Shown one piece after another: positions 1-11,459 of a stretch of 64,000 nucleotides of DNA. How positions within the stretch are numbered: the first letter of the stretch is position 1; each line of letters begins with the position of its first letter. The stretch comes from Cryptomeria japonica (taxonomy: Eukaryota; Streptophyta; Pinopsida; Cupressales; Cupressaceae): positions 107,177,254-107,241,253 of the forward strand of contig NC_081415.1 of the NCBI RefSeq assembly GCF_030272615.1, read 5' to 3'. The translations under genes were made by a program, and so were the position numbers. Below the pieces are notes generated by a model. That model had not been told where the DNA came from. It worked only from the letters and a program-made list of their open reading frames with translations, and ran no database searches.

Positions 1-989
1 GAATAGAACTAGTTTGGAAATTGCAACTGGTAATCAGACTAGAGGTAATATCTTTCATTTGAATAACAGTGAGAAGGCATGCTTAATTGCACATATAGAT
101 GAAAGTTGGCTATGGCATAAAAGACTATGTCATGTAAATTTTGATTGCATGGTAAAAATCAGTACTTCTAAGGTAGTTAGAGATCTACCTAAAATTGTGA
201 AACCTCAGAATACAATTTGCAAGGAATGTCAATTTGGAAAACAAGTTAGAACTAGTTTCAAATGTATTCTAGAAAAATCCAATAATGCCCTTGATTTAAT
301 TCACACTGATTTATGTGGTCCAGCTAGAACTAAAAGCTTATAAGGTGATAGATATTTCATACTAATTATTGATGATTATTCTAGAATGTGTTGGGTTACT
401 TTTCTTAGAGAAAAATCATAAGCACTTGGGAAGTTCAAGCTATTCAAAGCAATGGTTGAAAATGAAACCAGTAAGAAAATTAAATGTTTAAGATCAGATC
501 AAGGAGGAGAATTCACATCTAGAAATTTTAAAACATTCTGTGAAGTAAATGGAATCAAAAGATAGTTATCAGCACCTCAAACACCACAACAAAATGGAGT
601 TGTTGAAAGGAAAAATAGAACTATTTTGGATGCAGCAAGAAGTATGTTATCAGAAGCAAATCTACCACATGTGTATTGGAGAGAGGCAGTAAGCACTACT
701 GTCTATACATTCAACAAAGTTCACATCAAAGGTGAAACCGGTAAGACCCCTCATGAACTATGGTTTGGTAATACTCCTACTCTTAAGTATTTCAAAATCT
801 TTGGAAGTAAATGTTATATTAGAAGAGATGAGTATATTGGCAAGTTTGATCCTAGAAGTGATGAAGGAATATTTCTTGGTTATTCATCTAAGAGTAAAGC
901 ATATAGATGTTTTAATAAAAGATTACAGAAAATTGTTGAGAGTACAAATGTAAAGATTGATGAACAATTCAGAGGAACTTCAAGGTATA
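1..989 (+). pseudogene. copia integrase (zinc finger and catalytic core), element A
   Basis: Integrase joins retrotransposon cDNA to the host chromosome. Visible are the HHCC zinc finger (HK..CH, then C..C in CKECQFGK), the first catalytic Asp in HTDLCGP, the second in RSDQGGEF and the Glu in VVERKN, giving a DD35E core, followed by the copia-specific block ELWFG...KIFGSKCYI. The frame is broken by a stop after the first Asp block, another within the core (TAA at about 419) and a TAG near 565 at a position where element D has CAG. The frame runs into the N1 insertion at 990 and resumes at 5494 in register once N1 and one target duplication are removed. Confidence 0.9.
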
Positions 990-1089
990 TGTTGAACAAT
1001 AAATTTAAAATTTTAAAATTTTCCTAAAGGTGTGAAAAGTTGGAGATTGTTTATATTTTCCCCTTAGGAGGATCATATGAAAAATATCT

Positions 1090-1930
1090 ATAAGACTTAA
1101 AGTGTTTCATCAATAATAAAAGATCATCGACCAACATATTACATCAAACACCTCAAGAAGAGTCTCACCAAAAGGAAAGTTTCATCGAAATGGAGCATAA
1201 CGTGTAGAGCACTAAGATGACTTCAGAGAAATATCTCTTTCGGTAGATGAAAGAAATGACTCATCGGTGCTCTAGTTTCATCAAAAAGTGGAAAATGAAC
1301 AAAAGGTGATGTCGGAGAAGTTAAGCTACTAATGAAACCTAAAAAATGTCCATCGAAAGACAAACCCCATCGATAGCAATAGGGTTTCATCAATAAAGGA
1401 AAGGCATCGAAGAAGAAAGGGACTTCGGTGGGCTAGCATAAAGTTTCATCAAAGCATAAGATTCATCAAAAACAATTTTGATGGAAGTCATGACAAATTC
1501 ATCGACAAAGATCTCATCGAAGAAAGGATGGTATCGAGGAAGCTAAAATATGATTTTTGACAAGAGCCATTTATCGATGAAATAATATCGAAGAAACCAA
1601 ACATATTCTTATCAATAGTGTTTTTCGATGAAAATGATACATCGAGGAAGTACTTGAGTCATCAGCCGAAGTTATGGTTGTATTGATGAAAATCTAATAT
1701 CGGGCAGGGCCTGGAATAACTCAACGACATATATTTTTCACCGAAAGGAAGGATTCCCTAACAAGCAAATAGTATATCGATGAAAAGCGGTTTTCTTGAT
1801 ACAAGGCTTTCATTGATCTCAAAAGAACATAAAATAAGTTGTGTCGAGGAAGAATAAATTTTGATGGGAGATTAAAGAGCTCCATCGAAGATGAAGGTTT
1901 CGACGAAAACCTAATCCATGGTCGCTTCAG
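1090..1930. repeat. dispersed short-word array (ATCGA / TTTCATCGA) in N1
   Basis: About 840 bp contain 13 exact ATCGA words and many near versions, mostly as TTTCATCGA, TTTCATCAA, TCGATGAAA or ATCGAAGAAA, in both orientations and spaced by a few tens of bases. Between the words the sequence does not repeat, so it is not an ordinary tandem repeat. No reading frame survives through it. It lies between the TG end of N1 and the unknown ORF, the same place as the N2 array. No known regulatory role is claimed. Confidence 0.75.
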
Positions 1931-2220
1931 CTGAACATTGGTTCCCGTGAAGGAAATAAAAGTTTAAATTGAAGGTGTCACATTTGCAATTAAGTTCAAA
2001 CACTTGAGTGACCATTGCAAGCACAGAGACATTAAGTATTGTGTCTGATACAAGTTGCTCACAAAATTGCAACTAAATTGATCAAATTTTCATGAGAACC
2101 AGATAATTGCAAAGATTCAGAAAGTTGCGGGAAGCTGGCTGAGGCTCGAAAGGAACAATCCAAGCTGACAGAAGAGGTTTAACAATTATCCAAGTGTGAT
2201 ATCCTGTATTGATTGAAGTT

Positions 2221-4527
2221 ATGGAACCTTCATCTTCTTCTAAAAAGAGTAGGAAAGGAAAAGAATTAGACCCTGAGGAAAAACCTAAACGGCAGAAGAA
2301 AGAGGGTAGAGCTTTAGTTCAGGATTTGTTGGACCAATGTCTGAATTCCAGTGTAAGGTCCAAGAAAATAAAAAATGAGGAGGAAGGATTAGAAGATAGA
2401 TTTGAACATCTGGGAGACATATGGACTGAAATCAGAGGACATGAGTTGTTTTTATTTGGTTACAAGAGAAGGGAAGCTCTTGAACCCATAAGTAACCTAT
2501 GGAAAAGGAATTTAGGGAAACTGGTGGTGCCGAATGTATTTGTAGATGTTGAATTAATGAAAGCCCTAGCAGATTCCTATAATCCAGAAACCAAGACCAT
2601 ATATCATTATCGAGGGAATCCTATGGTAGCAATCAACAAACAGACAATTGATATGGTGTTTGATTTGGACTGGGATGTAGAGGAGAAGATTGACATGTAG
2701 AAATTGTCACAAGAGTTTTTCAATTTAGAGGACATCTATAGGAAATGGAGATTACCCATTCACCGGCCAAAGGTCAGAGGATCCATAGTTCCTTTCAGTA
2801 CAGTTGACAAGGTGCCCTTTGATGTCAACCAATTCCATCCTTACTTCAAGTATACATACTATGTTGCAGCCCAAGTTTTAGGCTTAGAGGCTCATCCTCT
2901 CATGGATATTGGGGTTATGGTTCTATGTGCTGACTTGCAATCAAAAGACCCTAGGCCATTTGATTATGCCACTTATGTTGTAGAAGCCTTAAACCATGGG
3001 TTGGAAAAGTTAAAAGGAGACCTTGTAAATATTCATTTCTCCTTGTATTCTTTGTTGTTGCATGTTATTCTTTATTGTGGACAAGAGTCCAATTTTTGGT
3101 CAGATGATTTTAGCATCAGAGCTTATGATAAAAGTGGTTTGAAGAAACCAATCCAATTGTGGGTCTCCACATGGGACCAAAGATTTACAAACAACCAATA
3201 TTGGCACTTCCAGGAATACTTTGTAAAAACACTCAGTGTAGCCCTCGGACAACATAGAGATTATACTTTGTCCCCTGAGATCAAAAGATTCCTTAGACCG
3301 AAAGATTTCTCTCCAGAGTCTCAGATTGATCATAACTAGGGTGATTCGTACTGTCACCCTAATCATACATAAATCAGAGTATTCGGGTATGAAGGGAAGC
3401 CATACATGCTCCCAATTACAGTGCCAAATAGGGTGGCTAGTCTGGAGATTGTAAGACAATTGTTTGCTGTCAGTGCCAAACATCTCACAGATTTTCGTAA
3501 ACAATCTATTGTGCCAGGGCTACTAGTATTTTCTGATTTTATTGTTAAAAGTTCCAAAAGTTATCATTTACTCTAGAGTAAGTTAGATTATTATGGCATG
3601 ACTCTGGGTAGTCCTAGAGAGAACTTTGATCCTGAGGGATATGTGAAAGCTATGAGAACATCTTAGAAACTAAGGGTTGGAATACATGTGGCTCAAATGC
3701 CAGATGATTTAATCAAGAATCTTGAAAGGGAGGAAGCCAAGGCCTTGAGAGAAATATTTGAGATGACTTGGGAAGCTTTCAAGTGGAAGAGAGTGAGGGG
3801 GAAAGTAGATGGAAACCTACTTGGAGATCTCCAAGATCCCTTGGAGGTAGCTAAAAAATTGCTTCAACATGAGGCAGAAATTATGCATAGAGTGCCCCCA
3901 CAATTTCTCCATTTTATCAAAACTGGGAGAGACAGTGAGCCATTGGCTCACATGTCACCAAAATCAACTGCTAGTAGCATCCCTACTGACTCCTCTAGAG
4001 AAGACTATCCCCCTGGCTTTGAGGTAGAAGTGGATATGGAAACTGGTGAATTCAATATCAGGGAAGTGGTTGATATCAGAATGACAGAGCATGAAGATTT
4101 TATTACAGAAGAAGGGTTCACTTCCTCAAAGGAATTCCTTTCATTCTTATACCAGTACAAAGGAGCTCATGTGAGAAGAATTATGGCTGGGAAACTAGAA
4201 GAAGAACAGATGAAAAGGCTGCAAGATGAGATTGATACTCTCATGAAGGATATGACCCCTGAAAAAGGGAGGAAGATGGTAAAAGAGGCTGGTGTCATTA
4301 TCTTTTCAGGTTGGGACATGAATTCAACACTTATGTTTGATAGATTCCTGAAGAAGCAAGACTCGACGGCATTAGCGAATTACATCCTGTCAGGATACAA
4401 TGTACAAGAGTTTGAAATGAAGAAGTTGGTTGACACTGTTAGATTTTACAAAGATGACAAATATACCGAACACATGGGAATGTTTAGTCTTCTTGTATTT
4501 AGATTAGTTAACAAACCGTCTTCCTAA
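2221..4527 (+). pseudogene. N-family unknown protein, copy 1
   Basis: I do not recognise this protein. One frame runs about 769 codons from the ATG at 2221 to 4527 with five internal stops (TAG at 2698, TAG at 3337, TAA near 3370, TAG near 3574, TAG near 3664) and no frameshift, so it was coding until recently. The N-terminus is Lys/Glu-rich and basic, then comes a block with LGKLVVPNVFV (2512-2544) and a LADSYNPE segment, a hydrophobic middle region, an FDPEG motif near 3625 and a Glu/Lys-rich C-terminal part with FSGWDMNS. N2 repeats this order, with LGKLVVPNVFV, FDPEG and a GWD motif in matching places. There is no zinc knuckle, protease or polymerase motif. A structural or accessory role within a Tat-like gypsy element is inference. 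Confidence 0.7.
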
Positions 4528-5488
4528 TTAATGTATAAACAAAAGGACACGTCTCTTGTCATGACCCTTCGTTTACATATATAAAGTGAAGGATTTTTGT
4601 ATAAAAAGGATATAAAAAATAATACGGCGAGATAGAAACACGACTTTGGGGGCTAATTAATTGTAACCGAAGATTGAAGAATCAATACAAGATCAAATCT
4701 TTGTTCCTATTCCTAATTTGCAGAGTATTCTCCTTTGTGGCATTTGTGTGTGATATTATCATAATAGATAAGATTGTTTATATTCTTTCAGTAAAGTATT
4801 CATTATGTGTTATTTCTAATTGAATTAAAAGATTTATCTGTGGATTGTAATTGTTCCTAATAATTCTTTCTTGTGTGGTCTCATAAGGTTTGGGTTAAAT
4901 ACACACAAGCAATTTTATAATACAAGTGATTAACTGAGCTCATAAGGAAATAACAATTGACAGACCTATAAGGGACAGGTTTAAACATTGTCTCATACAG
5001 CATATATTAAGTCCATGAAGAAGTAACTGACTCTGTAGCCCAGAAGATGTAAAAGGCACTGGTCATTAAGTATAACCCTCATTACAATTTATAAATCTCA
5101 CAACTGGACAAACAATAATAGGAGTAGTTGAGTAGGAAATATAGAGTAAGTTGGCAATAGTATATACATATAAAATTCTAAGCATAAAGATCAAGTAGCT
5201 TCTACAACAACAATCTTGAACTCATCTGCTATATCTCTATCCTAGAAACTTATGCCATTCTAAGATAGGAGGAATCCAGATTAAGACACTAAATCTGCTA
5301 TAAAAAGCATTGGTTGAAGGAACAACTAGTGAGTAGGTATACCCGCCTAGGTCCTGCAGAGCCTAAAGTGAGAGAGTTAGTAACCAAATAGGTACACTCT
5401 ATAAGTTGGCCAAGTCAATTGGAGGGTTTGATCATAGGAGTTGGCATTTCCTTAGAACCTATCCAATCTATTGATTTGAGACCCAACA
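4528..5488 (+). repeat. N1 3' terminal region, gypsy LTR-like end
   Basis: About 960 non-coding bases follow the N1 stop. A TATA-like ATATATAAAG lies near 4580. The last 150 bases carry the CCTAGGTCCTGCAGAG block and end TCTATTGATTTG...CCAACA; the LTR of gypsy E (minus strand, ending at 16462) has the same blocks in the same order. This suggests an E-type 3' LTR in the same orientation as the ORF. The 5' end of this LTR could not be placed and no second copy is visible in N1. Confidence 0.55.
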
Positions 5489-5493
5489 GTATA

Positions 5494-7237
5494 TAGACTC
5501 TGAACTGGTAACAAAAATTATGACAAATGAACCTACAACAAATCCACCGGTACAAAATGATGATCTAGTTACTCCGGTATCATCTAAGGATTCCATAGTA
5601 ATTGAAGAACAACAATAGACTAAGACACCCCGATATGTAAGACTGAATCATTCTGAAGATCAGATAATTGGAAGCAAATTTAAAGGAGTCATGACAAGAG
5701 GAAGATTGGCAAATGAAGAGGTATGTCTTATTTCTCAAATTGAACCATTATCTATCAATGAGGCATGTGAAGATAAATTTTGGATTAAAGCTATGGAAGA
5801 AGAATTAGGACAAATTGAGAAAAATAATACTTGGACATTAGTTCCTCGGCCTAAAAATAAAAATGTAATTGGAACCAAATGGGTATTTAGAAACAAACTC
5901 AATGAAGAAGGTAAGGTTGTCAGAAATAAAGCAAGACTAGTGTGTAAGGGATATTCTCAGAAAGAAAGAGTTGATTACAATGAAACCTTTGCACCGGTAG
6001 CCAGACTTGAGGAGGTTAGATTATTCTTGGCCTTTGCAGCTCACAAGGACTACAAAGTTTATCAAATGGATATTAAATGTGCATTTTTGAATGGAGATCT
6101 TAAAGAGGAAGTCTATATTGAACAACCTGATGGATTTTCCTTGACAGATGACAATGACATGCTTTGCAGATTAAGAAAAGCTCTGTATGGATTAAAACAA
6201 GCTCTGAGAGCTTGGTATGCAAGATTGGATAAGTATCTTTTAAATATTGGTTTTACTAAAGGAAATGCAGATAGCAATTTATATTACAAAGTAACTAATG
6301 ATGACATCTTGATTATGGAAGTATTTGTTGATGATATAATCTTTGGAGAGAAGATGGATTATGCAAAGAATTTTCTCTTGAAATGCAGCATGAATTTTAA
6401 ATGTCTATGATCGGAGAAATAAAATTCTTTTTACGATTGTAGATTTTACAGACTGATAAAGACATATTTTTGAGTCAATCTAAGTACTTGAAAGAACTAC
6501 TTAAGAAATTTGGGATGGAAAACTCTAAACCAGTAAGCACACCTATGACTACAAATGACAAATTATCTCAAAGGGATGAGTCTACACCTGTCAATCCAAC
6601 TAGATACAAATCTATGATAGGAGGTTTACTATATTTGACACAAACTAGACCTAATATTATGAATGCAGTATGTATAGTTTCTATATTTTAGAGTAATCCT
6701 AGGGAAAATCATGAATCAGCAGTAAAAAGGATTTTTCGGTACTTACAAGGGATAGCAAATCTTGGATTATGGTATCCTAAAGATGAAAATTTTGATTTAT
6801 ATGCATACATAGATGCAAATTGGGCAGGAGATGTGGATGATAGAAAAAGCACCACTGGAGGAGCATTCTTTCTTGGAAAGAGATTAGTTTCTTGGTTAAG
6901 TAAGAAACAGAGTTGTACATCTTTATCAACAGCAGAATCAAAATATGTTGCAGCAGCAACAAACTATACACAGGTACTTTGGCTTAAGCAAATGTTGAAA
7001 GACATAAAGGTAAAATTCAAGGAACCTATTACTATATATTGTGATAACACTGCAGCAATTGATATATCTAAGAATCCAGTATTACATTCTAAAACAAAAC
7101 ATGTTTCTATCAAACTGAATTTTCTAAGGGAAAAAGTTGAAGAAAAGGAGATAAAACTGGTTTATGTGAATACTAAAGAACAACTTGCAGATATCTTTAC
7201 AAAACCTTTGCCTAAGGAAACTTTTGAGTATCTTTGA
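5494..7237 (+). pseudogene. copia reverse transcriptase and RNase H, element A
   Basis: This continues the copia A polyprotein after N1. RT motifs are [10 protein letters not shown], the [12 protein letters not shown] block with the first catalytic Asp, the LYGLKQA block and VFVDDIIFG with the catalytic Asp pair. RNase H follows from about 6780, with DDRKSTTGGAFFLG, LSTAESKY and the C-terminal KTKHVSI...DIFTKPLP block. Stops and small frameshifts occur near 5617 (TAG), 6410 and 6690. The polyprotein would have acted inside virus-like particles to make and degrade the RNA/DNA hybrid; here it is inactive. Confidence 0.9.
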
Positions 7238-7666
7238 GATCAGCTCGAAGTCTTACCTCCACTGGTAGAGACTTAGACAGTTGATGATTGTCATCAACCA
7301 GCAGAATTAAATAGACAAATCTTTTATTCTGGTATTTGATGAGGAAGCTACTTCTCAGGGGGAGTAGTTGGTTTATTGAATTGGTTGGTATTTTGTATGC
7401 ACTTGACTTTTTTTGTGACTTTGGCATTTGATGTCAAAGGGGGAGAGATATATGGAAAAACATTGGGGAGAGATATATGAAAAATGCATTATCTTTTTGA
7501 GGAGAGATTGGTATGAGAGATTGGTATTGAAAATAAATCTTTGAATAAACACATGTTACTCCCAGGGGGAGATATGGAGATTGTTGGTTTTTGTACTTGG
7601 CATTTCTGTTTCGGCACTTTGATGGTTTTTCCATCTTGTGTTGCCATCAATGCCAAAGTGGGAGAT
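7238..7666 (+). other. copia A 3' untranslated region with repeated polypurine-like tracts
   Basis: Between the RNase H stop and the LTR are five G-rich purine tracts: CAGGGGGAGTAG near 7355, CAAAGGGGGAGAG near 7436, TTGGGGAGAG near 7464, CAGGGGGAGAT near 7553 and the last, CAAAGTGGGAGAT, ending at 7666. The last one directly abuts the LTR and is the likely plus-strand primer site. No reading frame of note. Confidence 0.7.
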
Positions 7667-8728
7667 TGTTGGTATTTTGGTATGGTTTTGTCATTGATGT
7701 CAACACCTACTGAATACACCTACTTTGGAGATCCAACAACATTCATTGGCAAACAGTAAACTGTGCAACAATTACCAATATATGGTTAACTGGCAGGATA
7801 TAATGTTCACCAGTACCTCTAATGACATGGAAGACACTTGGTAATGTTGAAGATATCATGTGGACACTTTATTTTGAAGTAATAATCATTGGTATATTCT
7901 TATTTGCATATTTGCTTTTACCGGCAAATAGGTCCAGGTTATCTAGGGTTACACCGATAGGTTTATCTTTTCCAGATTAGCATGGCATGCTATGGAGATG
8001 ATTTATTATTATTGTAAATGCATTAAGCTAACATGTTCAATCGGTTATTGCATTAGATATTGTATTGTTTGTAAAATGGTTTTATTAAAATATCTTGTAG
8101 AGCCGACCTACTAAAATTGGTCTTAGGGTATGGTATAAATATAAGATCTTATTTGTAAGATCAAGTGTGAAGTACGAAAAAGATTTAAGGAAGGGTATAT
8201 GCGAGATCAAGCAGGGATATACACGAAGACATCATATGAAGGTGAAGTTGGGTTTTTGTAGAAGCATATCAACACTACACCAGTACTAAATCTAGCATAT
8301 GAAGATGCTATTTTGTGCAGTACATTCTTATTGTATTTAACCATCCAAATGTAGTCAGTGTGACTCCTATTTGTGATTGAGCAATGAGCTCTAGGCTGTT
8401 GGCCTTTCTGCATGTGCAGACCCCTCTTTGTACACTTACTATCTATAGTAGTATCATCTGATTGTGGGTAAGGTTTCCCATCGTGGTTTTTCCCCTTACA
8501 GGGTTTCCACGCACAAATATTGGTGTCATGTGTTGTGGATGACTTTGTGCTTATGTTTCATCCATTAATTCATACTGGTACAACAATTTTCTGTTAACAT
8601 TGTCTACCGGCATACTTAACTGATTTACCGGTATTAAGCATTAAGTTGGTTAATAAGTTTTTGGTTTGAATTTATTTGACAACTGATTCACCCCCCCTCT
8701 TAGTTGTCTTTGGGACCTATAGTTTACA
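7667..8728 (+). repeat. 3' LTR of copia A
   Basis: It starts TGTTGG directly after the polypurine tract and ends ...TTTACA where the sequence jumps into copia B internal DNA. A TATA box (TATAAAT near 8134) lies in the block that also contains GCCGACCTA, as in the LTRs of D, and the characteristic C-run (GATTCACCCCCCCTCT) lies near the end. About 1,062 bp. The 5' LTR is outside the window. Confidence 0.85.
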
Positions 8729-9548
8729 GATACTGCAAATGAAAGATGAGATTTTCATTACTCAATCCAAGTACATAAAGAAAATCTTGAAGAAATTTGG
8801 AATGGAGGACTCAAAACCAGTAAGTACTCCTATGACTACCAACTGTAAATTATCAAAGAATGATGAATCTGCATCTGTTGATGAGACACTTTACCGATCT
8901 ATGATTGGAAAGTTGCAATATGTTGTTCACAGTAGACCAGATATAGCACATGCAGTAGGTATAGTTGCAAGATTCTTTCCAGATCCCAAAGAAACACATA
9001 TGATAGCAATCAAAAGAATTTTTAGATACCTGAGAGGCACTGAAGATTATGGCTTAGTATATGACAAGAGAAATAATTTTGATTTAAAAATTTATACTGA
9101 TGTTGATTGGGCAGGCAACATTGATGATAGGAAAAGAAGAAGTGGAGGAGCTTTCTTTTTAGGAGACAGACTATTAAGTTGGCTTAGCAAGAAACAAGGA
9201 TGTGTTTCACAGTCAACAACAGAAGCTGAATATGTTGCTGCAGCATTGAATTGCACTAATATAGCATGGATCAAACAATTGTTGGAAGGCATAAATGAGA
9301 AAGTTACCGAGCCAGTAACTATATTCTATGATAATACTAGAGCCATTAAAATTTCAAAGAATCCTATAATGCACTCTAAGACAAAGGGCATCTCTATCAA
9401 ATATCATTATCTTAGAGAAGAAAGTGGTGTTGGAGTATGTTAGCACAAAGGAACAAATTGCAAATATCTTCACCAAGCCACTGCCAAGGGACACTTTTGA
9501 GTATCTCAGAAGAAAGTTAGGGGTCCTACCCCTATCTTCTACTCACTA
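8729..9548 (+). pseudogene. copia RT C-terminus and RNase H, element B
   Basis: It contains the RT tail ([19 protein letters not shown]) and RNase H ([44 protein letters not shown]). Compared with C it has lost 14 bp near 9420 between two GAGAAGAA repeats, which shifts the frame and ends the open stretch at 9443; the remaining C-terminal residues continue in another frame to about 9548. It lacks the RT catalytic region, so it is a dead fragment. Confidence 0.88.
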
Positions 9549-9914
9549 ATCGAGTTCGGTGAATGCATCAATTTGATGACTCTACATAATACTTTAATGA
9601 GTTGATGTTGATTTACATAGTTTAGGAGGTTTTCTAAAGGTGTGCAGAAAATAATACAGGGAACATGAATTGAAGACACAATGGTCTGACTGAGACTAAG
9701 ATGATACATATCAGTAAGGAAATCACTTCTCAGAGGAAGAAATCATGTTTTAGTACTTTTACTTTTTGCCATTGTTGTCAAAGGGGGAGAAGACTAATCT
9801 ATGGGGCAGAAATCTGATGATAGGAGGAAAACATTTCAGAATCTCACAACAATCCGAATCCAAATCAATTAGGTCAAATCAATTGGTTTTGCCATCAATG
9901 CCAAAGGGGGAGAT
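9549..9914 (+). other. copia B 3' untranslated region with polypurine tract
   Basis: Non-coding. Two purine tracts are visible, CAAAGGGGGAGAAG near 9778 and CCAAAGGGGGAGAT ending at 9914; the second abuts the LTR and is the likely plus-strand primer. The text matches the corresponding part of C closely. Confidence 0.7.
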
Positions 9915-11459
9915 TGTTGGCATTCCAATTACAATGAGAGATTGTTGACATTTCAATGAGGATATTGAGAAGGTTGTTGATGATTATGGATATAACTGAT
10001 TAAGGATGTTTTCCATTTTAGTAACATTATTTTGTCATTGATGTCAAGAAATTGAATTTCTGATTCAGTATGATGTTGCCATATCTTGAGAAGATTGATT
10101 TGAAGAGAATTAAGATGTCGGTAAAAGACACAAAAAGAATATGATGAATAAGGGGAGGAATAAGTTATTCAATGGGCAACTATTACCGAGTTAGACAATG
10201 ATGAGATCATGATGTTTAGATTGTTTTGATATCCTATATATGTTGTTAATTGTATGGTTAATAGTATACTATGCCACCAAGCAAAGAACCTAGTTGGTAA
10301 ACCCTAAGGAACCTAGTCGGTAAACCCTAAGGAACCTATTCGGTAAACCCTAAGGTTATCTCTATCGGTTAATGAAGGTGGAATGTCTACCAAGTAAAGT
10401 TTAGTATTTATTGAGTTGTGACTGAGCAGTAACAGAATGCATTGGATGATTAAAAGCGTTATTTAATGAAGGAAATTGATAACCTGGAGTTGATTAAATG
10501 ATTGGTATGTCATGCATGAAGTTTGTTAAGAATCTATGGTATTGAAAGATCGACAGGAACATTTACAACTCAGATTGAACCGCAATACCCTAACACAAGT
10601 TCCAAGAAATGTATGCAAGTTCCAAGGTGAGGCAAAACATTTTCAGATCGAAGGATACATTGAACCTAGTCAAGTTTGAAGATCTGATGGCTATGATTGA
10701 TCATGGGAAATGTGATCAAGAAGATTCAACGGTAAGCAAATTGTTTATAAATAAGGAATTGTTCATAAACAATGAATGCGGCCAAATGTAAGCACAAAGA
10801 TGCTACACAGTGATTATCAAGCATAGAAGCTTGAAGCCCTGTTTGATTAACAGAGAATAGAGCCTAGCTGAGGGACAAGATAAGTCCTATGACTAAGAAG
10901 TATTGAGCAAATAAGAATCTGCTTTAGCATTTTAGATGTGAAGTTGCAGATATAGTTTATTAATGTTATTTTGTAAAGTGACAGAAAATCTCTTAACCGA
11001 GTGGACTTAACAGTCTTATTTGTAAAACCCTCTAGCAAGGTAACATTCTAGTTGAGTGTTTGAAATCCTTTGACAAGGTCACTTCTAACAAAGTGAAAAT
11101 CCTAACAGATTTGAGGGTAATCCCTTAACTAGGTCACATCTAGCAATGTGTTTATAATCTTTAACAGGATTTGCTTTTAACTGAGCATACTCTAGAAGAG
11201 TATATTTCTTAGTGGGTCCGAAATCCCATAGTGGTTTTTCCCTATTTGGGTTTCCATGTTAAATTTGGTGTTGAATGTGTTATGATGATTATATGTTTAT
11301 GAGTTGGCATGTTTAGCAGTTTTTGGTTACATTGGAGAAGTATATGTTACCAAGGTTGAATCTATTTATTTCATGGAAGTTTAAGTTTGTATGATTCAGC
11401 CCCCCCTCTCATCTTGTTAGCTTGGCATCTGTACTTTACATTTAGTATTAGATCTATCA
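9915..11459 (+). repeat. 3' LTR of copia B
   Basis: It starts TGTTGGCATTCC and ends CTATCA, about 1,545 bp. The first 30 bases are partly duplicated (a second GATTGTTGGCATTTC follows at once). It carries three tandem telobox-containing units at 10286-10354, a TATA box (TATAAATA near 10746) and the terminal C-run GATTCAGCCCCCCCTC. All these landmarks recur in the LTRs of C and, in reverse, of F. Confidence 0.88.
10286..10354 (+). repeat. three tandem 23-bp telobox units in the LTR of B
   Basis: Three copies of a 23-bp unit (GAACCTAG..GGTAAACCCTAAG) lie head to tail, each containing AAACCCTAA, the plant telobox. Copy number differs between related LTRs: two in the 5' LTR of C (30490-30535), one altered copy in its 3' LTR (36608-36630), two in each LTR of F. 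Teloboxes are known binding sites in plant promoters; a role here is inference. Confidence 0.85.

Larger units (their letters stand above)
990..5488 (+). mobile_element. N1: TG...CA insertion carrying an unknown long ORF
   Basis: The insertion starts TGTTG and ends CAACA and is flanked by the 5-bp duplication GTATA (985-989 and 5489-5493). Removing it with one GTATA restores the copia A frame exactly, so both boundaries are firm. Five-bp duplications with TG...CA ends are the signature of LTR-retrotransposon integrase. Inside are a 0.84-kb word array, a spacer and one 769-codon degenerate frame, but no gag, protease, RT, RNase H or integrase. The last 150 bp resemble the LTR end of gypsy element E (shared CCTAGGTCCTG block and TCTATTGATTTG...CCAACA terminus). 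I could not find a matching 5' LTR, so it is either a rearranged non-autonomous derivative of an E-like element or something unusual. Confidence 0.8.
1..8728 (+). mobile_element. Ty1/copia element A, 3' part, interrupted by N1
   Basis: The element enters the window already inside pol, so its 5' LTR, gag and protease lie upstream. In order it shows the integrase zinc finger and core, a nested insertion at 990-5488, the integrase C-terminal linker, reverse transcriptase, RNase H, a 3' untranslated region with G-rich tracts and a 3' LTR (7667-8728). The gene order (IN before RT) defines Ty1/copia. The LTR shares its promoter block and terminal block with element D, so A and D belong to one family. 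Several in-frame stops and small frameshifts make it inactive. The junction at 8728/8729 leads directly into copia B internal sequence, which is best explained by A having inserted into B. Confidence 0.9.
8729..11459 (+). mobile_element. Ty1/copia element B, 3' fragment
   Basis: The fragment begins abruptly inside RT, continues through RNase H and a short 3' untranslated region, and ends with a complete LTR (9915-11459). The internal part is nearly identical to the matching part of element C (35047-35872), so B and C are recent relatives of one family. The right end (CTATCA, by homology with the LTRs of C) joins minus-strand gypsy E within its RT, which implies that B inserted into E. The missing 5' part of B should lie upstream of the window beyond A. 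Confidence 0.85.

Noticed and set aside
990-5488. N1 as a Helitron or cut-and-paste DNA transposon
   Set aside because: TG...CA ends with a 5-bp duplication fit an LTR-type integrase; there are no long terminal inverted repeats and no transposase or helicase.
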